Source: Artemia franciscana (taxonomy: Eukaryota > Arthropoda > Branchiopoda > Anostraca > Artemiidae). From it: DNA of 64,000 nucleotides. This document shows, one piece after another, positions 1 through 9,684 of this stretch. The stretch spans positions 22,868,994-22,932,993 of the forward strand of contig NC_088864.1 of assembly GCF_032884065.1 (NCBI RefSeq). The letters run 5' to 3'. Position numbers and translations under genes: made by a program. The notes beneath the pieces are model-generated. The model saw only the letters and a list, made by a program, of their open reading frames with translations. It searched no databases and had not been told where the DNA came from. How positions within the stretch are numbered: position 1 is the stretch's first letter; the number at the start of each line of letters is the position of its first letter.

Positions 1-517
1 AGGTGACACCTATCTTCTTATTGCACAAAAATGTTTCTGCCTTTTATTTTAATGCTTTATTTAAGTGAAGCAATTTTCTTCGTAATACAGAGGTCTAATA
101 TCAAGAAGGGGTGGTAGATCTTCGTGTAGGGAGATGGGGGAATAACAAAAGTATGTTTCAATGGCCTAAGTTTTCTCAAGTGTAATTGTTTCAAACCAAG
201 GATCCTAGAGGATTTGAAGAGGGCTAATTTGAACAACATCTAAAGTTTTAAGTGCCTTTCTAGGTAGCCAAACAGAAAGGAGCACAGCTAACCCCCTTCC
301 ATTGTTCCTCTTTCTACAAAAGGTGCTATGTGCATACTGCTACTAATAACTATTACTATTATTAACATCATTGCTACTATGCAAGCTAAGGGTACTTAGG
401 TGAAACTTTCAAGGAATATTTAGGCAGTTCTTATAGAGTACATTTTTTTAAAAGATGCATCAAAAATGTCAGATTGATATTTAATACCTCTTGATTTCTG
501 GTCTATATTGTTACTAT
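1..517. other. No gene recognised
   Basis: AT-rich sequence with scattered short open frames in several phases. None has a recognisable domain or splice context. I see nothing else in it. Confidence 0.5.
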
Positions 518-592
518 GAAAGTAAAGAGTAATATTAAACCGCAAAACGAGCAGAACTTATTCTGTATAGAAGGGGGGCTGCCCCTTCCTCA
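518..592 (+). repeat. Interspersed repeat, diverged copy
   Basis: The stretch begins GAAAGTAAAGAGTAATATTA and continues with a C-A-A-A-A-C-G-A block and a G-rich tail. The same arrangement recurs at 44648-44715 and 45108-45180 (GAAAGYAAGGAGCARCATTA). It is therefore a diverged copy of one dispersed family. No coding capacity is visible. Confidence 0.5.
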
Positions 593-930
593 TCCCTGTG
601 TCGAATTGATGGTTGCCAAAACTTTTGAGTGTGATCATTACATTGCAAATTGAGAGTTCTAGTTCATTTTTCGAGAATTGAGAATGATTTGAGACAAACC
701 AGCACAAGGAGTTATTTTTAAGGGTGTTTTCCGGGGGGGGGGGGGGTATTTTCTAGGGGAGAAAATGCTGGCTCCCTGTATGGTGACTCCTTATGGTTAT
801 AAATTTCACTAAAACCACAAAAGAAACCTGTTTTGCATAAGTTTTCAGAGATGTCATTTTAAGGGGCTTCAGAGACTTTATAAAAATTCCTCCAAAATGG
901 TTTTCAAAATAAGGTAAATATTGAGTACTT
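593..930. other. No gene; 14-G homopolymer
   Basis: Non-coding AT-rich sequence with a run of 14 G at 733-746, which could form a G-rich structure or be a sequencing slip site. No coding signal is seen. Confidence 0.5.
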
Positions 931-1005
931 CGTATTATTGACTTACAAAATAAAGTGAACATACCACTAGATGCCAGTTTTATGCTCTTTCTGAATATAA
1001 TAATT
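931..1005 (+). repeat. MITE-like repeat, truncated copy
   Basis: This contains TTGACTTAC, AAAGTGAACATACCAC and then ATGCTCTTT. The same words in the same order occur at 36465-36500 and, reversed, at 11945-11996. The copy is cut off a little before the 3' end of the adjacent LINE at about 1040. Confidence 0.6.
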
Positions 1006-1034
1006 GCTTTTCTTGCAAGTACAATTTTAAGCCC

Positions 1035-1969
1035 TTCCCTTAAATTACCTTAAATTGCAGCTTGGAGCAATCTCAGGACTTCCTCCTTGTAGGCTCCGTG
1101 AAGAATTAAAGACGAGTTGAAGACTCGCGGGCTGCCCAATCATACTTCCACTCAACATCACTTCATTCAGCATCCACTCTTGATTTAAAAGCGTCAAGAC
1201 AAGTTGCAGGGACAGCACATTCTGACAGTCTATTCCAAAGGCTGGTGACTCTGTTTGAAAAGGACTGATTTCTCAGGTGGAGTCTGCATGACATCTTAGA
1301 CAGTTTCTTTGGGTGACATATGGTAGAAGAGGTGGCAGCTAACAAGAATAAATCAGGGACAATGTTTGTCAAAATAAGTTTAGAGGCAGTTACAACATAC
1401 CCGCGTTTGCGTCTATATTTTAGGTTTGGTAATTTGAGGCAACAAAGACTCTCACAATAGGGGGCTGTTTGGAATTTCTAATCAATTTCGTTGCTTGCCA
1501 TTGCACTGCCTCTAGGATGAATTTGTCTTTTTTGTAAAAAAGGGATGCAAGTGTCATCCCAACTTCAAGTTTAGGTCGAACAAGAGCTTTATATAGGGTT
1601 GTCATGACTCCTGGAGAGCGGTTGCTGATAGTTCCCTTTACTGCTGTTTAGCTGATGAAGTAGCAATAAAAGCAGGAGAATCAAATTTAAGCTTCTCATC
1701 AGCCAAGACACCCAGATCTTTATCCTTGGGAACAGCCTTAAGTGGTAGGTCATTGAGAGTGTACCCAAAACGCAGGTTATTTTCTCCAAAATGATTAATT
1801 TTAAATTTTTTTTCAAAATTAGATGTGAGCTCAATAACCAGGCATTTGCCCAATTATTAAGCTCATTTATATCACGATGAAAAACATCTGCATCAAGCTG
1901 GTTTCTGATATCACCAGTAATTTTGGAATAATCTGCATATAAAGTTTAATTATGGTGTACTACACCAGG
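1035..1969 (-). mobile_element. Non-LTR retrotransposon (CR1/Jockey-like), 3' third
   Basis: This is a degenerate LINE reverse-transcriptase tail on the minus strand, spread over several frames. In order it shows FADYSKITGDIRNQLDAD near 1930 (the YADD region, with Y-A-D-Y instead of Y-A-D-D). Next comes WANAWLL followed by a block with NLRFGYTLN and KDLGVLAD (1638-1853), LYKALVRPKLEVG (1420-1605), and the terminal domain LHLRNQSFSNRVTSLWNRL with CLDAFKSRVD (1163-1372). Frameshifts and stops make it dead. The 3' end carries three copies of a 10-bp unit (AATTTAAGGT) near 1040-1070, typical of CR1-type tails that end in short tandem repeats rather than poly(A). Its 5' continuation is at 2851-2909 and 5764-6450, beyond two later insertions. 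Confidence 0.75.
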
Positions 1970-2850
1970 CTTGACTTACTTGACTTAATGCTCCTGCCGA
2001 AATGCTTCCAGCGTCGAGAGTGATGCTACATGGTGCCTCCATTTGGACCGGTCTCTTGCAAGGATGTGGACATCCTCCTGAATATTTGCCATGACTAAGA
2101 AGGCACCTGTCGTGTCCTTCCATCTGGTTGGGGGACGACCTCTTGGGCGTTTCCCACCGTGCAGCACAAGATCAAAGTCAAAAATCGTTCCTGCGGGAGT
2201 GTCCGGGGGCATGCGAAGGAGATGTCCGTACCAGCGTAGTGTTCGTTGGGCGAGTTGGACTGAGAAGGGCGTTTGACCAGTTAACGCCAGGAGGTTCTCG
2301 TTGCTAACAAAATCGTGCCAGCGTAGTCCTTCAATGCGGCGAAGGTGTTTTGTTTGGGCTATATTTACGGTGCTAAGCAAAGACTGAGTGGCTGGCCAAG
2401 TTTCGGCTCCGTAAAGATGCACGGATCCCACCGAAGCATCGTATATGCGCATCTTGGTCCTATGGCTGATAGAAGGTTTCCTCCAAAGGGCACTTAGTCC
2501 TCCCACTATTGCTGAGGCTTTGGCAATTCGGGCATTAGATCTTTAAGGATTGATCCGTTATTTGAGAGGATAGAGCCAATGTATGTAAACTCCTCAACAA
2601 TCTCAGCTGGTTTGTCACCGACCATTAGGACTGGCGGGGGACGCGGCGAATAACGGTGTTCAACAAACATCACTTTTGTCTTCTGCCAATTAATCAACAG
2701 CCCTATCTTTAAGGCTTCGTCAGCAAGGATTTGTAGGGCCTCTGTGAGCTTCGACAGTGAATCGGAGACAAGAGCAAGGTCATCGGCATAGTCAGCGTCT
2801 GAAAGTACTCTATCACCATAATGCAACACAAACTGGAGGTGGTTTATGGT
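1970..2850 (-). mobile_element. Second LINE fragment inserted in the first
   Basis: This is the C-terminal half of a non-LTR reverse transcriptase on the minus strand. YADDLALVSDSL (catalytic YADD box) lies in the upstream frame (2506-2829), followed by FTYIGSILSNNGS. The downstream frame (1985-2506) has MRIYDASVGSVHLYGAETW and LRWYGHLLRMPPDTPAG. The two frames join if one base is missing near 2535-2545, where the alternative frame reads ARIAKASAIVGGL, so the copy is frameshifted. The flanking host sequence CCTGGTGTAGTA is repeated on both sides (about 1955-1966 and 2850-2861), consistent with a target-site duplication of about 12 bp. The 3' end is a short AAGTC-type repeat instead of poly(A), as in RTE-like elements. 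Clade assignment is tentative. Confidence 0.75.
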
Positions 2851-2909
2851 ACTACACCAGGGGCATCATTAATAAAAATATTGAAGAGGGTAGCGCCAAG
2901 GATAGTACC
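2851..2909 (-). mobile_element. LINE remnant between two insertions
   Basis: Read on the minus strand this gives GTILGATLFNIFINDAPGVV, the segment of a LINE reverse transcriptase just before the YADD box. It is the missing piece between 5764-6450 (upstream) and 1035-1969 (downstream), which shows that the elements at 1970-2850 and 2910-5763 both inserted into one LINE. Confidence 0.65.
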
Positions 2910-3450
2910 TAGTCCAGGACTTTTAGGGTTTGACCCGGACAAAATTGCAATATAAACGAAAATGGTACCAAAATGATCAGAAAAAAATTCTGTACAACAT
3001 ACTAAAAGTCCCCATAAATCCGAGTGGGGCGAGTACCCGAAAAACAGGGGAAAAGGGGGAAATGCGGGGGAAAATGGGAAAAATGCCGAACATGCCCAGA
3101 AAATAGTTTAAAGTGAGTTTTCTGGGGTTTTCACATACGCTGATTACGAAATTGACATCTAAAATTCAGTATAGAAAAAGAGTACTACGGAAAACGGGGG
3201 AACAGGGGAAAGAGGGGAGAAAAGAGAAGAATACAGGGTAGGGGTAGAAAGCGGTTTGAAAGATATTTTCTGGGGTATTCCTATCTGGTGATTACGAAAT
3301 TGAGAAATAAAATGATATAAAAAAATCGATTAACCTAAAACTGGGAAATGGGGGGGGGGAGGGAAATATACAGGGTAGGGGTAGAAAGCATGTGGAAATG
3401 TGTTTTCTGGGGTTTTTCTATCTGCTGATCACGAAACTGACCCCTAAAAT
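2910..3450 (+). repeat. Long terminal inverted repeat, left
   Basis: The left arm of the element contains about three diverged sub-repeats of roughly 150 bp. Each has TTTCTGGGGT, then CTGATTACGAAATTGA, then runs of G/A, with ACAGGGTAGGGGTAGAAAGC between units. The arm is strongly purine-rich. It pairs with 5201-5763. Confidence 0.85.
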
Positions 3451-3752
3451 GAAGGAAAGAAAACGAGAACCATGAAAACCGAACAAAACTGGAGGAAACA
3501 ACGGAAAAGGGGAAGGGAGGCCTGACTCCTGAGCCAGCTGCTAATGGCTAATAAGTAGGCCTATGGACAAAATAACTCGCTTAAGTATCAAACTTGTACT
3601 TTCTTGAATCACAGACATTTCTTACAACCATTTGAATTACTAAACATAAAGAAAACAACCGCTTGGCAGTTATATATAAAATGGCTATTATATGTAAAAT
3701 TTGCACTTTTGAAGGCAGTATAGTTGACTTGAAAAACACAGCATTGATATCA

Positions 3753-4926
3753 CTAGTCGAGGTCCTCGTCTTCGACAATCTCGTTGTCCCTGTTCAAACA
3801 GTTGATACCCTGACATTCTCCGCACGCGAACATACACGCTAATCCATTTTTCTTGCAGCTGCATCGCGAGTTCTCGTAGCCTGTCTTACAGTTGCATCTC
3901 ACGACACTCAAAAGAGTCTGAGGTGCGGGCAACAAATGGGTCATCACAGGTGAGTATTTATGGTCTCTGAGGACCCAACCCCAGTCAGCCGGGTCGAGGT
4001 CAGCTGGTTCCCCTTTCCAACGGGATACCTGGAGGCGCACTCGCTGGGAGTGGAATGAAGCTGCAGCTTCGGTTGGCGGAAGCCTTTCAGGCTTAACAAA
4101 CGCCGTAGTATTAGACGAAGAAACTTTTTCCAAGAAAATTCGATGTCGCAGCTTAGTGAGATCTTCATTTGGTCGCGCTTTATACAAGCTGAGGAGAAGA
4201 TATTCACCCGCTTTCACAATTTCATCTTTGGTCGATGATTCATCCAGAAACACTTTGCATTTTTTTCTGAACACTTCGCTCTTCTTCAAAAGAGGTAGCA
4301 CAGCTTGCTTTCCAAGTCCGAAAACTCGTGAGGTCGTGTCACATCCCAAGAGTGCGTGCCCTACCAGAAGCAGCCTGGATACTTCTCCCATTTTTTTTGC
4401 ACTTCGTTGAGGCGCCAGAACCGTGTTATCGCTTCTTTTGCGTTCGTTGACGATTCGAAGTAAAGTGTTTTTGCATTAGGCGGGAGGTGATATAAGAGTA
4501 GAGTCAGAAGGTCAGTGTCGTTGCCAAGAACTATTGTTTCAGAGTTTTCTGCTTTCGTTACGGCAGTCTTCACGATTAGATAGTCAGCATCGTCCTTCGC
4601 ATGGACGACTTCAAATCCTTTGGCTCTGAGTTTTTCCCCGATGTAGCTTATAATTCGCTGTTTGTTCTGAGAGTTGCTCAAAAACTCTTCCTTCTTTTTC
4701 TGGAGCTTCATCCCTAAACTGAAATCGATCACTTGATGCTGGCTTCCCTTACACCGTCGGTTGTGCGTAGCATCTTTCGTGGTTGGACCAGCGCTGTATC
4801 CATCGAAGACAACAGTAGGGGAGGTACAGCGTCGAGTAACGAAACTAACATAGCTGTCACAGATTGAATCATAAGTATCACCAATCTTCCAAGGTACTTG
4901 CTGAAGCAGCCAACAGACTGGGGACT
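3753..4926 (-). pseudogene. FEN1/XPG-like nuclease with C-terminal CXC domain
   Basis: Two overlapping frames make one protein of about 390 residues, read high to low. The first (4926-4361) has VVFDGYSAG followed by THNRRCKG, then VVHAKDDADYLIVKTAV and TIVLGNDTDLLTLLL. These match the acidic-residue blocks of PIN/FEN1-type 5' nucleases (D-G-Y, the D-D-A-D equivalent of the E-A-E box, and D-x-D). The second frame (4391-3753) has LLGCDTTSRVFGLGKQAVL, in the place and form of the FEN1 helix-2-turn-helix segment (G-C-D-x-x-x-x-I-x-G-I-G). It ends with a cysteine cluster, CNCKTGYENSRCSCKKNGL and then C-x3-C-x2-C, resembling a TSO1/tesmin CXC DNA-binding domain, and an acidic tail. The frames meet at a run of eight A (4391-4398), so a one-base slip, real or a sequencing error, separates them. 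The N-terminus is blocked by a stop near 4930. The function in transposition is unknown. Confidence 0.6.
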
Positions 4927-5200
4927 ATTGGATCCGCTAGATGTCATTCCGTCAGGATAGGTTTTGTCGTCGGCACTGGAACTCCGCGGTGACTAGTCTA
5001 CCTTGCTTCTCTTACTGGATGTCGAATTAGAACAGGATTATGTTGACGAACCCACGCGCTTGTCGATAACGGCGAGGAATACGGAATAATGTAATTTCAG
5101 TATTTTTCCGTATTTCTTTCTCGAATTTTTTTTTTGCCTTTTCCGAACCTATGGGGTAGCCGAACCTCTATAGATCTCCTGTATTTGTTCTCGAACTTTG

Positions 5201-5763
5201 TTTTAGATGTCAATTTTATAATCAGCAGATAGAAAAACCCTAGAAAACACATTTCCACATGCTTTCTACCCCTACCCTGTATATTTTCCTTTTTCCCCTC
5301 CCTCCCCCCCCCCATTTCCCGGTTTTATGTTAATCGATTTTTGTATATAATTTTATATCTCAATTTCATAATCACCAGATAGGAATACCCCATAAAATAT
5401 CTTCCAAACCGCTTTCTACCCCTACCCTGTATTCTTCTCTTTTCTCCCCTCTTTCCCCTGTTCCCCCGTTTTCCGTAGTACTCTTTTTCTATACTGAATT
5501 TTAGATGTCAATTTCGTAATCAGCGTATGTGAAAACCCCAGAAAACTCACTTTAAACTATTTTCTGGGCATGTTCGGCATTTTTCCCATTTTCCCCCGCA
5601 TTTCCCCCTTTTCCCCTGTTTTTCGGGTACTCGCCCCACTCGGATTTATGGGGACTTTTAGTATGTTGTACAGAATTTTTTTCTGATCATTTTGGTACCA
5701 TTTTCGTTTATATTGCAATTTTGTCCGGGTTCGACCCTTTTTTGAGCTAAAAGTCCTGGACTA
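5201..5763 (-). repeat. Long terminal inverted repeat, right
   Basis: This is the reverse complement of 2910-3450 with few substitutions. It differs mainly in the outermost 30 bases (an extra CTCAAAAAA-type insertion) and in G/A run lengths. The sub-repeat order is conserved. Confidence 0.85.
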
Positions 5764-6450
5764 ACCTTGCAGAACACCACTCTTGACTAGCAATGAATTG
5801 GAATAAATCAGCATGAGATGTGGATATTCTGACCTGTTGAGTCCTTTCAGCAAGAAATGCCTTAATCCAGCCAACAACTTGGTTGTTTATTACTGCTGCA
5901 TCTAACTTGACAATCAGTCTTTTGTGGCAGATCCTATCAAATGTCAAGATGGCAACATCACCAGGAATTCTCTTGTCTATTAGAATTATACCGAGATTTT
6001 AAGACTGCAGTAGGTTTGTGTCAACAGATCTACCACTTCGGAAACCATGTTGAGAATGGTGAAGGATGCCATTCTTTTCAAGATGTTTAATAATAATGTA
6101 TTAACTATTCCTTCAATCACTTTGACAACAGAAGAGATAATACTGATTGGCCTGTAATTTGCAGCAGAATTTCTTTTTCCCTTTTTGAAAACAAGAGTTA
6201 TGTATGCTTTTTTCCAATCCACCAGAAGTTATGCAGCTTTGATTGATTTTTGGAAGATTACAGCTAATGGGGCAGCTAGGATATCTTTAGTATGTTTGAG
6301 AAGCTGATGATGAATATTGTCAAGAACCTTAGATTTATTTACATTAATGGAAGCAAGTTTCTTATTCACCATGCATTCAGTTACTTTAATATCTGGCATA
6401 GCAGTAGTGATAGGGTAAAAAGAGAGTGCAGGGGGTAGGACATCCTGACA
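5764..6450 (-). mobile_element. LINE reverse transcriptase, N-terminal part
   Basis: This is a minus-strand reverse-transcriptase region in broken frames. It runs through KVTECMVNKKLASINVNKSK, DNIHHQLLKHTKDILAAPLA, KKGKRNSAANYRPISIISSV (the N-Y-R-P-I-S motif), RIPGDVAILTFDRICHKR and VVGWIKAFLAERTQQVRIS. Next comes the QEWCSARL block that corresponds to the P-Q-G-S-x-L-G-P motif. It stops at the inverted-repeat element and resumes at 2909. It belongs to the same LINE as 1035-1969. Part of it (5918-5980) is repeated exactly at 7479-7541. Confidence 0.75.
5918..5980 (+). repeat. 63-bp direct repeat, copy 1
   Basis: This stretch of LINE reverse-transcriptase sequence, starting TCTTTTGTGGCAGATCC, recurs base for base at 7479-7541 in the same orientation. 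Unrelated sequence follows on each side. Confidence 0.85.
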
Positions 6451-7476
6451 TTTTTTGTATGAGGTTTCAGTATAAGAAGGGTTAAAACATTTGTTTCAGA
6501 TTTATTATTTCATTATTAAAACTATTCTGTTAAAGTTATATAATCTGCAAGCATTGATTTGTCACAATTAAGTTGGATAAAAATTCCAAAAAATACCTCA
6601 GTTTTTCCATTTGCCTTGTTTCTTCTGTCAGCTTTGATATTTTTCAACATATAGTTGAAGTGGCAGTTTTTAAGCAGCCTAACAGAATAGGAAGAAAACA
6701 TGGCAGATTTGATTTTAATTTTTTTTATTCAACTTAATCTTGAGAAATCAATGTTTGTGAATGAAAACAGAATGAAGTTATTATTTTCAAGGGTCCTAAA
6801 AGGACCCTAAAAGGAAGTTATTATTTTGAAGGGTCTTTATATAGTGTTGCTGGTGCATAGTTGCCAAATATTTGTTTGCTGAAAATCCACAGATTAAGTG
6901 CACCAAGTTGCTTATCTTCTATATTTGGATAAACCTGTGCAGAAGAGAGTGATAACAAACAAGAAGAGCTTTATTGGTACTGGCTGGATATTCATCCATA
7001 AACTGCTGGGGATAGGCAATTTGAGTATCTGCACCTCCCACAGGTCCAAAATCACACCCCCAAGCTCTGAAACTGTGTTGCAAATTAGCATGGCTTCTAA
7101 ACAAGATTGCGAACAGAAATTGTGTAGTCCAACCAATTCCCTAGATTTCTGTACAGACTGCAAAATAGGTCTTGACCCAAACTCTAAAGCTGTTTTATGT
7201 GATGGATGTGAAAAATAGCTCTGAATAGACTGCCTTAAAATCTCCATCTTAGAGTTTTTTTTTACAATAAGTCAAGTGTTGGAGATATGCAGTGGTACTG
7301 TCCATTCTGCAAGCACTCTAGTTCCCCATCTGACCCGCCTTCATAAGCCGAAATTTCAAATCTATAAACTTCCAAGGTCCCAAGCGCATTGGCTATTGTG
7401 GAAATAGTGAAGGGCTTGGTAGAGGAGGTCAGAAATGACATTACTGCTAGGATAGACAAAGTCAAAGAGCATGTGG
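6451..7476 (+). repeat. 1,026-bp palindrome, left arm
   Basis: This is the reverse complement of 8329-9354. Both arms measure 1,026 bp, so there is no net indel. By eye they differ at a base near 7126 (G here, the complement of T in the other arm) and very little else. The arm carries the 5' leader and first part of a LINE ORF1 on the plus strand, with a start at 7090. Confidence 0.85.
7090..7476 (+). pseudogene. LINE ORF1 fragment (PHD finger), inverted copy
   Basis: The frame starts MASKQDCEQKLCSPTNS and shows a PHD-finger pattern: FCTDCKIGL, AVLCDGCEK, then IDCLKIS, then in a shifted frame GDMQWYCPFCKH. Two stop codons sit where W and H of the PHD core are expected. It continues into a helical segment (VEIVKGLVEEVRNDITARID, then KVKEHVE). 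PHD-bearing ORF1 proteins are known in CR1-group LINEs. The other arm has the same stops, so the lesions predate the inverted duplication. Confidence 0.6.
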
Positions 7477-7478
7477 AA

Positions 7479-7541
7479 TCTTTTGTGGCAGATCCTATCA
7501 AATGTCAAGATGGCAACATCACCAGGAATTCTCTTGTCTAT
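7479..7541 (+). repeat. 63-bp direct repeat, copy 2
   Basis: An exact copy of 5918-5980 (LINE reverse-transcriptase sequence) lies two bases beyond the inner edge of the left palindrome arm. This position suggests a template switch or a copy-and-join event made the rearrangement. Confidence 0.8.
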
Positions 7542-7559
7542 GACAATCAAGGAATGATG

Positions 7560-8715
7560 AGGAAAATTGTTTATTCAAGAATTCCATTTGTGATGGACCT
7601 GAAGGATGGTTCAGAAAGTTCATTAATACTTAATGGCTATTTACTATCCACTATATTACTATTTACACACCTTACAGGGGTGGTAGAAGGGGCATTTAAT
7701 AGTCCATGGCCTGGTGGGAATTACCTCTACCTGGACAGATCAAGTTTTTGCAATAATCTTTCTGTGGTTGATAGCCAGGTTTGGCTTACCTAGCTCACTT
7801 TAGCGCCTGAGTTCAGCAGCCAAGGATTTTATTTTTTCCCAGCCTTCCCAAGATACATCTGCCCTAAATCAAATTTCTTATCAGAGCTCATACAATCCTT
7901 GCAATATACGTTTTTTACATCTAGGTTTTGGACAGAGAAAAGGATGGGAGGGGGACAACTTGGGGCAGATTCTTGGTGACTTGATACCAGCCTGTCTGAT
8001 AGGTTGCTGGGTGGTTAAGGGCTTATTAGTGGGCAGAATCCATCTAAAAATTACTTATGCTTACATCAGTAATGCTGTACTGGTCTATAAGATGTTTTAT
8101 TACAAACTCCTTATTGCCATCTATTCCTGACTACAAGGGGATACCATGTGCAACTATGTTGTATTTCCTCCTATCCCTGTCCATTTCCTGTCTGATATCC
8201 TGCAGATTCATCTTCAAGGTGGGATTCAATAGCCTGTTCCATTTTTGATGTTTCTTGCTGCATTACTCTGCTAACATGTTCCTAGACCTCTGAAACAGTA
8301 CATTTATCAGCCAGTTTTTTCTAGGTCATCCACATGCTCTTTGACTTTGTCTATCCTAGCAGTAATGTCATTTCTGACCTCCTCTACCAAGCCCTTCACT
8401 ATTTCCACAATAGCCAATGCGCTTGGGACCTTGGAAGTTTATAGATTTGAAATTTCGGCTTATGAAGGCGGGTCAGATGGGGAACTAGAGTGCTTGCAGA
8501 ATGGACAGTACCACTGCATATCTCCAACACTTGACTTATTGTAAAAAAAACTCTAAGATGGAGATTTTAAGGCAGTCTATTCAGAGCTATTTTTCACATC
8601 CATCACATAAAACAGCTTTAGAGTTTGGGTCAAGACCTATTTTGCAGTCTGTACAGAAATCTAGGGAATTGGTTGGATTACACAATTTCTGTTCGCAATC
8701 TTGTTTAGAAGCCAT
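7560..8715 (-). pseudogene. LINE ORF1 remnant (PHD, coiled coil, RRM-like)
   Basis: This is the minus-strand copy of the LINE ORF1, starting MASKQDCEQKLCNPTNS at 8715. After the PHD finger (same two stops as in the other arm) it leaves the palindrome at 8329. It continues through a predicted coiled coil (VSRVMQQETSKMEQAIESHL) to DIRQEMDRDRRKYNIVAHG, which resembles the basic linker and first strand of an RRM-like LINE ORF1 domain. Several frameshifts and stops are present. Beyond about 7800 the reading is unclear. It points the same way as the reverse transcriptase at 1035-6450 and is likely its ORF1. Confidence 0.55.
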
Positions 8716-9354
8716 GCTAATTTGCAACACAGTTTCAGAGCTTGGGGGTGTGATTTTGGACCTGTGGGAGGTGCAGATACTCAAATTGCCTATCCCCAGC
8801 AGTTTATGGATGAATATCCAGCCAGTACCAATAAAGCTCTTCTTGTTTGTTATCACTCTCTTCTGCACAGGTTTATCCAAATATAGAAGATAAGCAACTT
8901 GGTGCACTTAATCTGTGGATTTTCAGCAAACAAATATTTGGCAACTATGCACCAGCAACACTATATAAAGACCCTTCAAAATAATAACTTCCTTTTAGGG
9001 TCCTTTTAGGACCCTTGAAAATAATAACTTCATTCTGTTTTCATTCACAAACATTGATTTCTCAAGATTAAGTTGAATAAAAAAAATTAAAATCAAATCT
9101 GCCATGTTTTCTTCCTATTCTGTTAGGCTGCTTAAAAACTGCCACTTCAACTATATGTTGAAAAATATCAAAGCTGACAGAAGAAACAAGGCAAATGGAA
9201 AAACTGAGGTATTTTTTGGAATTTTTATCCAACTTAATTGTGACAAATCAATGCTTGCAGATTATATAACTTTAACAGAATAGTTTTAATAATGAAATAA
9301 TAAATCTGAAACAAATGTTTTAACCCTTCTTATACTGAAACCTCATACAAAAAA
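8329..9354 (-). repeat. 1,026-bp palindrome, right arm
   Basis: This pairs with 6451-7476. It carries the LINE 5' leader and the start of ORF1 on the minus strand. The spacer between arms is 852 bp. Confidence 0.85.
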
Positions 9355-9684
9355 TTCTCATTTTTGAGAATCCAAAAAAAACGCTTAAGAATAAATTTGC
9401 AAGAAAAGCAGCTATGGACTGTTTTACCTTTTGACAGGGGTGTTGTTGAGTTGAGGCAAGGGAGGAGGGGCAGTTTCTACCAATGATTTGGAAAAACTGT
9501 AATTAAGCAGCTTTAACACTGTTATTTGTTTTAAGAATGGAATTTGCTCTTTCATTTGAACAGACAATTTTTTTAATTAATCCATGCTTGTTTTTAACAA
9601 AAGGAAAATAAGAAAAATAGGGGGTCAATTATGCCTCATAATCTGTTCCACATTAATATTTTTCCAAATATATTACCTTTGAAA
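9355..9684. other. No gene recognised
   Basis: AT-rich sequence beginning with a small hairpin (AATTCTCATTTTTGAGAATC) right at the palindrome edge. Nothing else is recognised. Confidence 0.5.

Larger units (their letters stand above)
2910..5763 (-). mobile_element. Inverted-repeat element with nuclease-CXC gene
   Basis: A 2.85-kb element is bounded by long inverted repeats (2910-3450 and 5201-5763, nearly identical for over 500 bp). The outermost bases are TAGTCCAGGACTTTTAG on both ends. It interrupts a LINE reverse-transcriptase gene. The interior (about 3451-5200) holds one broken gene on the minus strand (3753-4926). No DDE transposase, reverse transcriptase, helicase or integrase is recognisable. 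It may be an internally deleted copy of a larger transposon or an element that relies on the nuclease-like protein. The target-site duplication could not be resolved, because element ends and host LINE share bases. Confidence 0.75.
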
